Source: Sambucus nigra
Lineage: Eukaryota > Streptophyta > Magnoliopsida > Dipsacales > Adoxaceae
DNA: 64,000 nt
Assembly: GCA_949130495.1 (NCBI GenBank)
Contig: OX422221.1
Coordinates: 24,377,917-24,441,916, forward strand
Direction of reading: 5' to 3'
Shown: in pieces, positions 32,288 through 44,130 of the stretch
Layout of the letters: every line of letters starts with the position of its first letter
How positions within the stretch are numbered: the stretch's first letter is position 1
Program-made: the position numbers and the translations under genes
The notes under the pieces: model-generated
Told to the model about the DNA's origin: nothing
Database searches by the model: none
The model's input: only the letters and a program-made list of their open reading frames with translations

Positions 32288-34479
32288 ATGACTTGTTAAT
32301 GATCCATATTTCAGGTTAAAAACTGCAATTCATCTTACGATGATCAATAATTTCGTACAAGTAATTCTAAAAAGATTTGCAAATCATATGCCTAAATCAG
32401 ACCCGTTGAGTTGTCAAAAGAGCACCGATTTGTGTTTTTAGTAGATCTTAAGTGGATCTCACATATTAACCAATATATGACTAAAGCATCATCCCAGCCT
32501 TATTTCTTAATTTGTGGGTCTCTCTAAAATTGATCATTTCATAAAAGCTTTGTAATTTTCTTAGTATCTGACTTTGAATCAAAGTTGGAATTCTTTGTTT
32601 GTATGAGAAAGATCATCCCATTCTATAACTTACTTCATAATTCTCCTTAAAAATAAACTAATTTATTATTGTGGTGTTGGTAGGGTGGGGAATGGATTAT
32701 GTTTTGTGTGCATGTGATAATAAAATCATCTCTTTTTTTTCTCTTGTGTCCCTTCTCCCTAGAAATGTGTTTCGTGACCAACTGTTATGCTTTCTTGGAA
32801 TACCATAGTGATAAATTCACATGTAAAGTTAAGTTACGAGCACAATCTCAATATTTTGGTTTTTTTAAACTCTTGATATGAATTTCGTATTGCATTATAC
32901 TTGCGTTGTGTTTGTTTGGTAAAAAAAATACAAATTCTTGTCACACCGTGTCATGTCCATTTCATTTGGAGTGTGTTCGTGCTACTAAAAATATCGTGTT
33001 TATTGGGTCATGTTCATATTTCATTATATAAAAATATCTCATGTAATTTCATTTTTTGTTTGAGTCGTATTCGTGTTAGGTAAATCACAAACATTTCGTG
33101 TCTTGTTATAATATGTCACACTTTTGTTGGGTCGTAATTGTTTTTATATTCATTAAATATATATTACAAAAATTTATGTCATGAAATGTTAAATTATAAA
33201 AATGGCATTATTACGGGTTAGGCCCATTTATTGGGTCAACGATGCATCAAATCCCATTGATTATTTTTAATGCACTGAGTCCTTTTTCATGATAGACCAC
33301 ATATATTTAGACAAATATACTCCTCACCTACCCATTTAAACACAGTTACTCTCTTTCTCTAAAAATAAACACATAACTCCCCTCTCTAGAAGCCCCACCC
33401 CACCCCACCCAACCCCACACCAGACTCGCCAAAAACAACCCACGCGGAAGGCACGCGGAATTATGAAAACTTCGTATGTGATATCGTTGTAGAATAAACC
33501 TTTCAATCAAAATCTCGTATAGCCTAAAAATACACTAAAAATATGTATAGGGCAAGTAAGAGTGTCGATCCAACTTCCAAGAGTGAGAGAACAAAAGTTT
33601 GAATACAAAAGTAAATTCACTTTCAAATATATATATTTTTTCCTTTTCCATTTTCTTTTAAAAACGATTTCTAGTGGTGAATGAAACTAAATAGCTAGGT
33701 GGATATTAATCTAGAGTAAGCTACGTAATAAAATGACAAGGAATAAAATAAGTGATGTAACTAGAATGAGAAAGAGACAAGGAATAAAATCCATCCCCAT
33801 TTCATACAATTAACTCTATTTTGAAATTTTTTAATTTGATTAACTTCCAAAACATTTATCTAATTCAAAAGTTGATTCAGATCACATTAATGAAGATGCA
33901 AAAATATTACTATTATGAAAAGTGATTTCTAATACCTACAAACTGTATATAGATTAAAATCAATTACATGAACCACCTCCTAGGGAATATTCATGCAATT
34001 AATTTCAATTCAACAAAACAAAACTAGAGTATAAGAAAGTTAGATTATAATTTAATTTCAAGATAAGCCTATTTCTAGGACTAAATTATAAAGCTAGCTT
34101 TCAATCGTTTCTCAAGGATGATTTATCATTTCTCAATGCATAAACAACTGTAGGAATTAGAAATTAATAATCAAAGGAAGTAAAACAAATATGAAACTAT
34201 CAAACTAAATTAATTGTGTCATGAGGGCTTCATGTCATCTCTTGAATGGGATGATTAGTCTACCATAATAAACATCCACAATATGGGATAAAAAATTAAA
34301 TTCATTTAAAGACTATACAAGAGTAATTAAAAGAGAAGAAGTGACCAAACAACCTTCTTACACAATCCCACTCTTCACAATTTAATTACAAACACTTAAC
34401 TTTTTTTTATCTAAACAAAACATAAAAATAAATTCTCTCGCCAAATTTTTGCCCAAAAACTAAGCTCTCCAAAAATTAG
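32288..34479. other. Intergenic sequence downstream of the COMT-like gene
   Basis: No recognisable gene. A CCCCACCCCACCCC tract lies near 33388-33412. 32900-33240 contains repeated CGTGT/TGTCA-type motifs seen in dispersed plant repeats, and 33430-34470 may be a decayed repeat, but no ends or domains are visible. The 3' UTR of the COMT-like gene would begin here. Confidence 0.4.
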
Positions 34480-37003
34480 TGTAACACCCCGTAAATTCAA
34501 GAACCTTTAATTTAATTATATTTGGGAGAAAAATAATTTATTTTATTGGGAGGAATTAAATTCATGATTTGGGAAATTTTTAAATTGGAGGATTTATTTA
34601 AATTGGTAAATTGAGATTTAATTGTTCGGATTATTTTTGTGTCGCATTTTTTAGGTAAAAAATTGGAGAATGTTATAAATTAATTGGATGGCAATTCTGA
34701 GTGCACGGTTGAGTCCGGATAGGTCGAAATAGTTGGAAAAGAGTACCCATGGGTAGTAAATGGGTCTCGGTGTATTTTTAGGCATATTTAGACCCACACA
34801 AGAGTGTTAGGGCCTTTTTATAAAGTCCGCAAGCCTAAAAACGGGATTGAGTTTTTAAAACTGTTTTGTGACATTTTGGTTCTGAAAATGGCTATTCTGT
34901 CTGCGCAACCTAGTAGAAAATCCTGTTTTCTACACTTTCTTCACTGATACGTTTTCTCCAAAAATGGCTCCAAAATGCCTCAAAATGGCATTTTAATAAT
35001 TTTGGGTAGATTCGTGAGGCAAATTTTAAGAAATGTTATTTTTGTTGTTATTCCCTTGGAGGTTGCCTAGATTGATTGATTGTGATTGTTGTTCTATAAT
35101 ATCGACATTAGCCCTAAAGGGGAGATTAGGTTTACATAAAGTGAGAAAAGTAAGTATTGGAATAATTGAAAAAATGATCTAAAAAGGAATTAAGGTTTAA
35201 CTTGAGTGAATTACGAACCATAAATTAAGAAGTGTGGTAGACTTATTGAAAGGAATTTTGAATAATGAATTGTGAATATTATATTTTCGGTCCAAGTGAG
35301 TGAGTCCTAGTATGTTGGTTAAGTGACGCCAAGATAATAAAATTTATTAATGCGTGGTTAATTGAATTTGAGTCGGGATATTGACTCAGGTATAATTTTG
35401 GGGTTAGTGCTACAAGCGCTTAGGCACGGGTTTAACCGAATTAATTTATTATAGGGTTATATAATAAATTGTGGAATATTAAAAATAAAAAGGGTGTTAA
35501 CCTTAATGCGTGGAATTTGAGAAATAAATTCTACAAGATGAAAATTTCGGACCGAAGGAGCTAGTTCGGGGAAATTAGTTGGGTGACACAACTTGAATGA
35601 TAAATAATTGTGGGAATTATTTAAATATCAAGTCGGTACATAGACTTGGGAATGTTACGGTATTTTTTCACGGGTAGCCTGGATTAATTAAATATATATG
35701 TGGTGATGTGTAGTATATATATATATATTAGTGTGATTTATAAATATTGGTGTGAATAATATTTATAGGAATACATACCCCTCTAGTACTATCATGGGAG
35801 GTTCCGCGATGTGGGTGAATATCCTGGCTTGAGGAGCAGGGTGAGTATGGTCCCCAGGTCACGGTGGATGTATTGTTAGGGGTGAGACGTCTTGAGTATG
35901 AGTCGGTCTCCTTTCCAGGGGAACTATGGCCGCCTCCACTACGTTTAGTTTATTTTTTTATTTGGGGAGCTAACCGTGTCAGGGGTCCGGGTGGATGAGT
36001 ATACCTGGAAATGATAGCATTTTAGAGAACATCCGGTGAGTTTCTACTCAAGAGGATAGATTATATATTTATGACATGTGTATGAATGTTGTAATATGAT
36101 GATACGTATATATGGGGCAAATATTTATATACGGGTAAAATACATAATGTGAATTGTATTGATATTTGATATAACTCGTGAGAATGTTATATGGTCCTAA
36201 ATGAGTAATGATTAATTACGTTTGTGTGATAAATAACTTATAAATTGTATATTAAACATACTCGGGATAGAGTAGTGTCACAAGAAGGGTATTATTGAGA
36301 ACTATTTACGGGGTAGGTGACTAGGTGGGTTATATAGTAAAGCGTTAGGTGTGCACAATAGTTGAGAGGTGAGTCGGTCCTCAAGGGAGTGCGAAACTAA
36401 CTTAAATATAAAGAGCATTCATGCAATTTAATTCACTTGCTAAAATATTTTCAAAATGTTTTGGGTTCTAACCCTTACTATAAAATATTTTCAAAACCTT
36501 TTAGGTGTCCAGCCACAGGGACGCCAAAATTGTTCTATTCCAGGGTTACGCAGCTGTGGCATATATGGATGTTGCAGGATTTTGACTTAGTCGCTTCAGT
36601 CATTTCATTCCTAGAGTAGGATGCATTTTGTATTTCATTTGGGCATGTCACCCTAGTTATTTCCTTTGTTACAGTCAGATGATGTAATCATTTTATTATT
36701 CTTGTGGTTTGTATTTTTGGATTTGGGTTTTGTAGATGGTGGTTTTCTCGGCAAGGATTGTAAATATTCATTTTCAGTATTATTTGATTCAATGATTGCG
36801 TGTATGGTTTATTACTAGTTTTGCATGTTGTTAGTGAGGTTTAATAAAAAAGATAAAAGTTTGACACCATGTCTTTTGAAAACTAGGTGGTTAGTAAGTT
36901 GTAAAAAGTTTTTGACATTGATGCTAAGAATGAACCAGATGAGATTCCTGTTTAATTTGATATAGGACTGATCACTCGGTATTTTATTAGGCGGGGTGTC
37001 ACA
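34480..37003 (+). repeat. 2.5-kb 5' LTR of the plus-strand Tekay element
   Basis: It starts TGTAACACCCCGTAAATT and ends GGCGGGGTGTCACA. It carries the conserved block GCCGCCTCCACTACG near 35929 and the phrase ATACATACCCCTCTAG near 35770, both present in reverse in the LTR at 26192-29223. Confidence 0.85.
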
Positions 37004-37023
37004 GATGGTATCTGAGCATCAGG

Positions 37024-39680
37024 TTCAAGTGTCTTTAGGATCTGTGCGGATTTTCACGTTTCAACGTAGCCTTCTTTGATATAGAGCTTTACATATGGAA
37101 CTTACGTTCTCCTGCTATAATGTTTGGTTGATGTGATTCATATACAGTTTTGGTTGAGCGTGGTAGATCGAACATTTTAGAACGAGAAACATTGGACGTT
37201 AGAAGGATTGTCGGAGGGAGGGCTCAACAGAAGCCATGGAGTATTCTGGAAATATTGACGCGATAAGAGTCACTATATTATTCGAAGAATTAAAGTTGGA
37301 GTAACCGTTGGGGCCCCAAGAATCGTCGTGAAGGACAATGGTGCAAAGTTAAAACCCCAAGTGTAGATGATAAGGGGTAAGGGTCAAAGAAGATTTTGTT
37401 TTGGAAGAACAATTCGCTAGAATTTGAGGGAGGAGCAGAAGAGTGAGTTACCAATGTATGGAGAACATCTAATTGGGATCACTTGTGGGGGAGTGTATTG
37501 ACACTCATGTCAAAATTCTGAGCAAAGATGTTTGCTCTTAGAAGCAGTATGAGGTGATGGGATCCATTCACCACATTCACGAGGAGATACCGTGAATAAT
37601 AAGGAATTTGGGGGGCAAATTATTACAAATCCTCTCACTAGAGGTTAAATAGAGAGGTAAAGGAGATTTCGATAATTTTTCAAAAAGGGTCGGACAGTGG
37701 CTGGAGGTAAAGGATCGATGACGAAATTCACAAACTTCGTAACTGATGAAAGGGATACGAAGAACGAAAAGGGTTTGTAAGTTGATAATAGACCTATGGG
37801 TAAAAAATATAAGCTCGGATAGGATATTCGGCTATGATGACTGATGTCGTTGTCGTTAAGGATGTACATTTACATATGGGTATTAATGCTCTCGTGAGAA
37901 GGGAGATAAGGGTGTTATAGAATCTATTAGAAGAATAAAATGAATTTTCTAGTGCTAGTAAGGCACCAAGGGAAGGGATACCCAGTATAGGACCCAAATT
38001 AATGGTCGAGATCAATATAATTCCTACCAAGTCACGATGGGTTCTATTAGGGTCGTCAAGGCCATCAACAAGTTCGATGGGACCAGCGGAGATAAAGGGA
38101 CATTATGGGTAGCAATCAGGGTCAATACTATTAGGTCTGCCAAAATGACAGCCCCGACATGGTCGGTGGGGCCAGAGAAAGGGGAAGGACACAGAGAGGT
38201 GTCTTATGTGTAAAAAAGTAGATACGCATGGATGGATCTTGTCTAAAAAAAGTCAGGGGACAGGACCGGGATGCTTAGCAGGGGCAACAATTAGAGAAGT
38301 TTTTGGTTTGGTTTGGACGAGGGTGTTGTGTCCAAAAACTGTTTGAGCCCCCAGTGTTATGGGCAACTAAAACTACAAGTTTGTAAGCAAAGATGATTGG
38401 GGTCTGTTTTATGTCATGCGAGCGGGTCACAGTAATGTATTAGTGCTAAATTTGTGTGAGAAACGGATTCAGTGTAGGTATCTTTAATATCACTAGTATG
38501 TGTATATTTATCATGGAGTAACAGGGTGCTCTTTAGTTCCACCTGTAAGGGAATGGGTGGGTACATTGAGATGATATATATTTTTCTGAGGATTAGCTCA
38601 TTTGTGAGGTGATATTCGAGGTTTGGTTTTATCCTGCGTACAGACGGAATCGCAATGGTGGGTGGTTATCCCAAGGCTATCGTGTTCATTGTTCCAGTGC
38701 AGGATGTATATTCTTCTTGTGATGTCTCACTTGAAAGAGGATTGAGCTGCGACGATATTTTGTGAAGTAGACTTCATATAGTATAGTTGTCTAGTTATAT
38801 TGGATCCCGATGCGTAGGGACTCTTACTGATGAGATTCAGGTCATGTTTGGTTTTCATGGAGTAGAGAGACTTAGATCGTTATTAATATTTAGCGCTAAG
38901 GGCTTCGTGATAGTGGGAGCGCAGTAATATATGGCTCCTTTAGAGAAAAGGGAGTCCATGATTAGACTTGTGAGTATAGGGACAGGGTTTGAGTGTCTCG
39001 AGTATATGCTTTGGGTTCTATGAATATCAAGGACCGACAATGCTGGGGACTAATGCATTGGGAAATGTTCATTTGGTCTTTGCTGGGAGGTGTTATACGC
39101 ATAAGCCTTAATAAAAATATCGAAAGTGGGAAGACGTCATTGGATTCTAGGTCATCGGATTTAATGATAATTAGTGAATGTGTGGAGAAAATACATTGAG
39201 CAGAGAGCCACTAAGAGATAGGGCCAGTGGAGCCGGGAAGTATTGCCAAAGAAACACAGGAAATATTTGCACCACAAGTTGATAGGTGGGGCGATATCGG
39301 GAAAAAATATATAGTAATTGTTAAGGTCATCAAAAATACCTAGAGGATATAGCCACGCTGAGAATGCGGGGAAGGAGCTTGAGATAAGTAGGTTACGTAT
39401 GTGATGATCTGAGGTTTGTGCACATATGCATGAAATATAGGGTGTATGGACACCCTGGGAGGAGCCAGAGTCTCTTCTGTGAAGATACTTAGCAGATTTG
39501 GGAGAAAACGCAAGGGAAATGATATTAGGTATATTCCGGACAGAGGGGAAGAAAATGCCCCTCGAGATGAAAATGTTGAGCGTGGGTGTGTTTGGAGTGA
39601 TATTGGGTGTGTCGCAACCTAAGATTGTTACCACTAGGATTCGCGAGTGAGACGAATATTAGTGGACGTGTTGGTCGTAA
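37024..39680 (+). pseudogene. Decayed leader and gag region of the Tekay element
   Basis: Following the primer binding site there is no frame longer than about 80 codons on plus. Scattered stops and shifts hide any gag or protease motif. The assignment rests on position only. Open frames on minus here are short and match nothing I know. Confidence 0.35.
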
Positions 39681-39684
39681 TAGC

Positions 39685-39688
<4 letters not shown>

Positions 39689-39726
<38 letters not shown>
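39689..39726. repeat. (TA)n microsatellite
   Basis: About 19 TA units near the end of the decayed gypsy interior. Confidence 0.95.
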
Positions 39727-39728
<2 letters not shown>

Positions 39729-39769
39729 TACTGTGGGATAGCTGGGTTCTTTGGTGTTAACCACGAAAG

Positions 39770-40913
39770 AGTGGGCGGTTACACTAAGAGGATGGTTGCA
39801 TTATACGAGAGATTTCCACTTCCGAGAATTATGAAAGTAACGCAACTAGTTAGCTATAGTTTAGGGCTATAGTGGTTAGTTATAGTAAAACTTGGTGTTC
39901 GCAGTACCAGGGTATGAATTGTCTTCGCTAGGTCTCACCTGAGATAGGGTCTAGCGTATATATACGAGTGTATATGATTATACTGTGTTACATAATAAAA
40001 TTTTAATAATTGTTATCTTCAAGGAAAAAATGTTGTCAATAATACATATTTAACAATTGCCTTTATAATGTTATGGTGTGATTGAGGGTTGCACTATTCA
40101 GCATAGGGGATGACTATTGTATAATTTTTTGTCCTTAATAAAGTGACTAAAGTTCAATCCCACTAACACCTTTTGCTCCTTTTTTTGATGCTTATAAATA
40201 ATTTCCATTGAAGACAACCAATCCTGAACATGAATGACCCGGGGGAGGGGCAGGCGGATGAAGACAACCACCCCCTAAACTTTTGTGAATATTTTCAATA
40301 TATTATGTGCAGTTTGTTTTTTTAATGAATGTAAGAGTAAATAGTGTGCATTTGGGGTTATTTTCACTTGAGGTCCATTTCTTATGCCTATTATATATTT
40401 GGGTTCGGGGTCCATGATATCAAAAATACTCAAACAAGTGATATTAATTTATCATTACAAATGCTAACAAGCATCATAAAAAATATTTGGGATAATAATA
40501 TGGAATTTTTTTGACCCCAACCTCATAATTTGAAAAATCATATGATCCCAAAAGTACAAATAACCATAACCTTAATAACAAAACTTTATAAAAGCGAAGT
40601 AATAGACATTTTTTGTTATAAAAATTAGCTTGATAGGTGAGCGACGTTTACTATAGTGACTGGGGCCATAAACATTTGTATATAACGATGAGTTTATTGA
40701 ATATCATTCACTTTGACACACTCACACACAATATTTTACTTTTCAAGTGATGTTAACATTTTGTATCAACTATGCAATTGACTTTATTTTTCCGAGTGCT
40801 ACAATATTTGTGTAGCTTCATGAAAGATTAGGGGCTCTATGCCATTAAATTTGTTCCAGTACTTTACTTGAAGTTGCAAATTCTTTAATTTTTATTCATC
40901 TGTTCATTTCCAG
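39770..40913 (+). other. Spacer and intron-1-like sequence of COMT copy 2
   Basis: From about 40745 the sequence matches the intron upstream of COMT exon 2 (CAAGTGA(G/T)GTTA at 9849/40745, CATGAAAGATTAGGG at 9922/40829), showing that the duplication includes intron DNA. Left of that I see nothing recognisable. Confidence 0.6.
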
Positions 40914-41119
40914 GTACCAACTAAAAGATTCGGTTGCGGAAGGAGGCATTCCATTTGGCATGGTTGATGGTACACATGCATTTGAATACCCTGGTCACGA
41001 CCCTAGGTTCATTGAGGTTTTTAACAATGCCACGACATACCACACAACTTTGGTCATTAAAAAAATATTAGGGTGATACAATGGTTTTGAAAACCTCAAA
41101 GGGGTAGTTGACATTAGAG
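40914..41119 (+). pseudogene. COMT-like copy 2, partial exon 2
   Basis: The acceptor CATTTCCAG|GTACC is kept. The frame reads YQLKDSVAEGGIPFGMV to VVDIR and is clearly related to 10017-10219. A TGA replaces the Cys codon of the KKILECY helix near 41074. Homology ends in the middle of SAM motif I at about 41119, where gypsy pol sequence begins. Exons 3 and 4 were not found downstream. It is a tandem duplicate relic about 31 kb from copy 1. Confidence 0.85.
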
Positions 41120-41149
41120 TTGACCTGAGGGAGGATCGTCCACTCACTT

Positions 41150-44088
41150 GTACTATATAGAGGAGGAGACCTCTAAGAAAGTGGTGATACCATTTGATGC
41201 AATTCCGGTTGTTCGAGAGTTTTTCGATGTATTTCAGGATACCTGGACTACCTCCGAGTAGAGAGATATATTTTGTGATCGATTTGACGCCGGGCACTCG
41301 GCCTATTGCCCGCGCACCTTACCGTATGGCTCCAGCAGAGATGAGAGAGTTACGGTATCAGATTGAGCAGTTGTTGGGTCAGGGGTTTATCCGGAGGAGT
41401 ACTTCACCGTGGGGTGCTCATGTGTTGTTCGTAAAGAAGAGGTATGGATCGTTGATGTTGTGTGTAGATTACCGGGAGTTGAATAAGGTCACGATACGGA
41501 ATAAGTATCCGTTGCCCCGAATCGATGACTTATTAGACCAACTGAGAGGAGCTTCTTTCTTCTCAAAGATTGATTTGCGATCAGGATACCATCAGTTGCG
41601 TATCAGGTAAGAGGATGCCTCGAAGACTGCTTTCTTAACGAGATATGGTTCCTACGAGTTTCGAGTTATGCCTTTTGGCTTGACCAATGCTCCAGCCGTG
41701 TTTATGGACTTGGTGAATAGGGTGTTCAGAGAGTTCCTAGATTAGTTCGTCATTGTCTTCATCGATGACATTTTGGTTTACTCCTAGACAAAAGAGGAGC
41801 ATGCCGAGCATTTGAGGCAGGTTTTGCAGACACTAGGTCAGAACGAGCTATAGGCAAAGTATGAGAAGTGCGGGTTTTGGCTGAAGGAGGTTCAGTTTTT
41901 GGGGAATATTATTTCAGATCGGGGGATATCTGTTGATCCAGGGAAGGTATCCGCAGTGAGGGAGTGGGGATAGCCCACGACACCGACTGAGATCCGTAGT
42001 TTCTTGGGCCTAGCAGGATACTATAGGAGGTTTATTCGGGGTTTCTCAAAGATAGCGGGTCCTTTAACACATCTGACTCGTAAGGGTATGCCATTCATTT
42101 GGAGTGATGCCTGTCAGTTGGCATTTGATGAGTTGAAGGACAAGTTGACCTTAGCACCTGTGTTAGCTTTACCGAGACCGGGAGTTGAGTATCTAGTCTA
42201 CACCGATGCATCCTTACAAGGACTTGGAGGTGTATTGCAGCAGGAGAGTCATGCCATAGCTTATGCTTCCCGTAAGCTTAAGCCTCACGAGAAGAATTAC
42301 CCCACCCATGACTTGGAGTTAGCGACAGTTGTATTTGCCCTTCGGATTTGGAGACACTATCTCCTGGGGGAGAAGTTTCGGTTATTCACGGACCACAAAT
42401 CTCTACAATACCTATTCACACAGAAGGAGTTGAATATGTGGCAACGGAGGTGGCTTGAGTTTGTGAAGGATTATCAGTTCGATATTCAATATCATCCAGG
42501 AAAGGCTAACGTGGTAGCAGACGCATTGAGCCGTAGGCCAGTAGATGAGGTGGCCGAGGTGTGGAAGGCTAAGTGGAAGGAGTTGGGACACCGGGATGCA
42601 GTGGCCCGATCGTTCATGTATGTGATGACAGTTACACCTCAGATTATCACAAAGGTGGTAAAGCCACAGGCAAATGACTCGTTCTGTCAGGAGCAGATAG
42701 TTCGATTGCTTGCAGAGGAAGCAGAGTCCTATACCGTTGGCTCAGATGGGGGATTATGCTTCAATGGGAGACTAGTTATTCCGGAAGGGGAAGACTTGCG
42801 ATACGAGGTGATGGCAGAGTCGCACGGCTCACGATTCGCTGTACACCCCGGTGGGGATAAAATGTACCAAGACATGAGGCGTCAGTATTGGTGGAGCGGG
42901 ATGAAAAGAGATATTGCTAAGTTTATTTCAAAATGCGCCACTTGTCAGCTGGTAAAAGTGGATCATCTGAGACCGGCAGGACTTCTATAGCCATTAGAGG
43001 TCCCGATGTGGATGTGGGAGAGCATCTCCATGGACTTTATCACAGGATTACCTACGTCACAGAGGGGTCACGACTCCATTTGGGTAATTCTGGACAGGTT
43101 GACCAAAGTCACTCATTTTCCACCCGTAAGGACAGACTACACTACGGGACAGTATGCCCAGATTTTTATTGCAGAAATAGTGAAACTTCACAGTGTTCCT
43201 CTAAATATCGTGTCTGACCGAGACAAGATATTTGTTTCACGATTTTGGGAGAGTTTTCAGGAGGCCATGGGCATGGAATTGCGGTTGAGTACGACTTATC
43301 ACCCGCAGACCGATGGGCAAACTGAGCGTATAAATCAGATATTGGAGGACATGTTGCGTATGTGCATCATAGACTTTGGGGGTGGATGGGAGCAGTACCT
43401 TCCACTGGTGGAGTTTTCTTATAATAACTCTTAACAGTTCACCATCGGCATGGCTCCATTTGAGGAGTTGTATGGTAGACCTTGTCGTTCCCCAGCATGT
43501 TGGTTAGAGGTGGGGGACAATAAACTACTTGGGCCGAAAGTGATTCAGGATACTTCGACAAGGATAGAATTGATATGGATTCGCATTCGGGTAGCTCAGG
43601 ATCGACAGAAGAGCTATGCTAATGCGAAGAGGTTCTTCAGAGAATTCAAAGTGGGGGACCAGGTTTTACTCATAGTATCTCCTATGATGGGGATTATGCA
43701 TTTTGGGAAGAAGGGGAAACTGGCACCAAGATATGTGGGGCCATTCCCTATCATCGAGCGAATTGGGTCCGTTGCATATAGACTTGGGTTACTGGAGGAT
43801 TTGCACAGGATTCATGATGTGTTTCATATTTCCTCGCTAAGGAAATATCTTAGGGATGATTTGGCTCATACTCACATTGCTTTGGAGGACATCGATCTCC
43901 ATCCTGATAGCTCCTACGAGGAGGGGCTGATTGCTATTTTGGACCGAAGCGAGCGGAAACTGCGATCAAAGATAGTACCGTTGGTACGTGTTCAGTGGAG
44001 GCATCATAATGCCGAGGAGTCCACATGGGAGCGCGAGAATGAGATGCGCGAACGTTATCCACAGTTATTTTTACCAGGTATTTTCTAG
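41150..44088 (+). pseudogene. Tekay pol: reverse transcriptase, RNase H, integrase, chromodomain-like end
   Basis: Domains in order: RT (DVFQ lead-in, [50 protein letters not shown]), RNase H (VYTDASLQGLGGVL, ATVVFALRIWRHYL, TDHKSLQYLF), integrase HHCC (H and H near 42816-42846, CATC) and core (MDFITGLP, IVSDRDKIFVSRF, TDGQTERINQILE), then WERENEMRERYPQLF. From 41194 to 44088 the frame never shifts but has stops at 41608, 41743, 41785, 41851, 41971, 42988 and 43432. A 2-bp loss near 41238 shifts the frame just before PGLPPS. RT and integrase catalytic acids are intact. Confidence 0.93.
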
Positions 44089-44130
44089 TTCCGAATTTCA
44101 GGAAAAAATTCTGTTATTAGGGGGGAAGTA

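Larger units (their letters stand above)
34480..39770 (+). mobile_element. 5' half of a Tekay-type gypsy element
   Basis: A 5' LTR at 34480-37003 is followed directly by a tRNA-Met-type primer binding site (ATGGTATCTGAGCATCAGG, 37005-37023). The following 2.7 kb should be leader and gag but is badly decayed. A possible knuckle trace CLMCKK lies near 38198. No reverse transcriptase was found before COMT-related sequence starts, so the right half is lost; the right limit is approximate. Confidence 0.7.
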
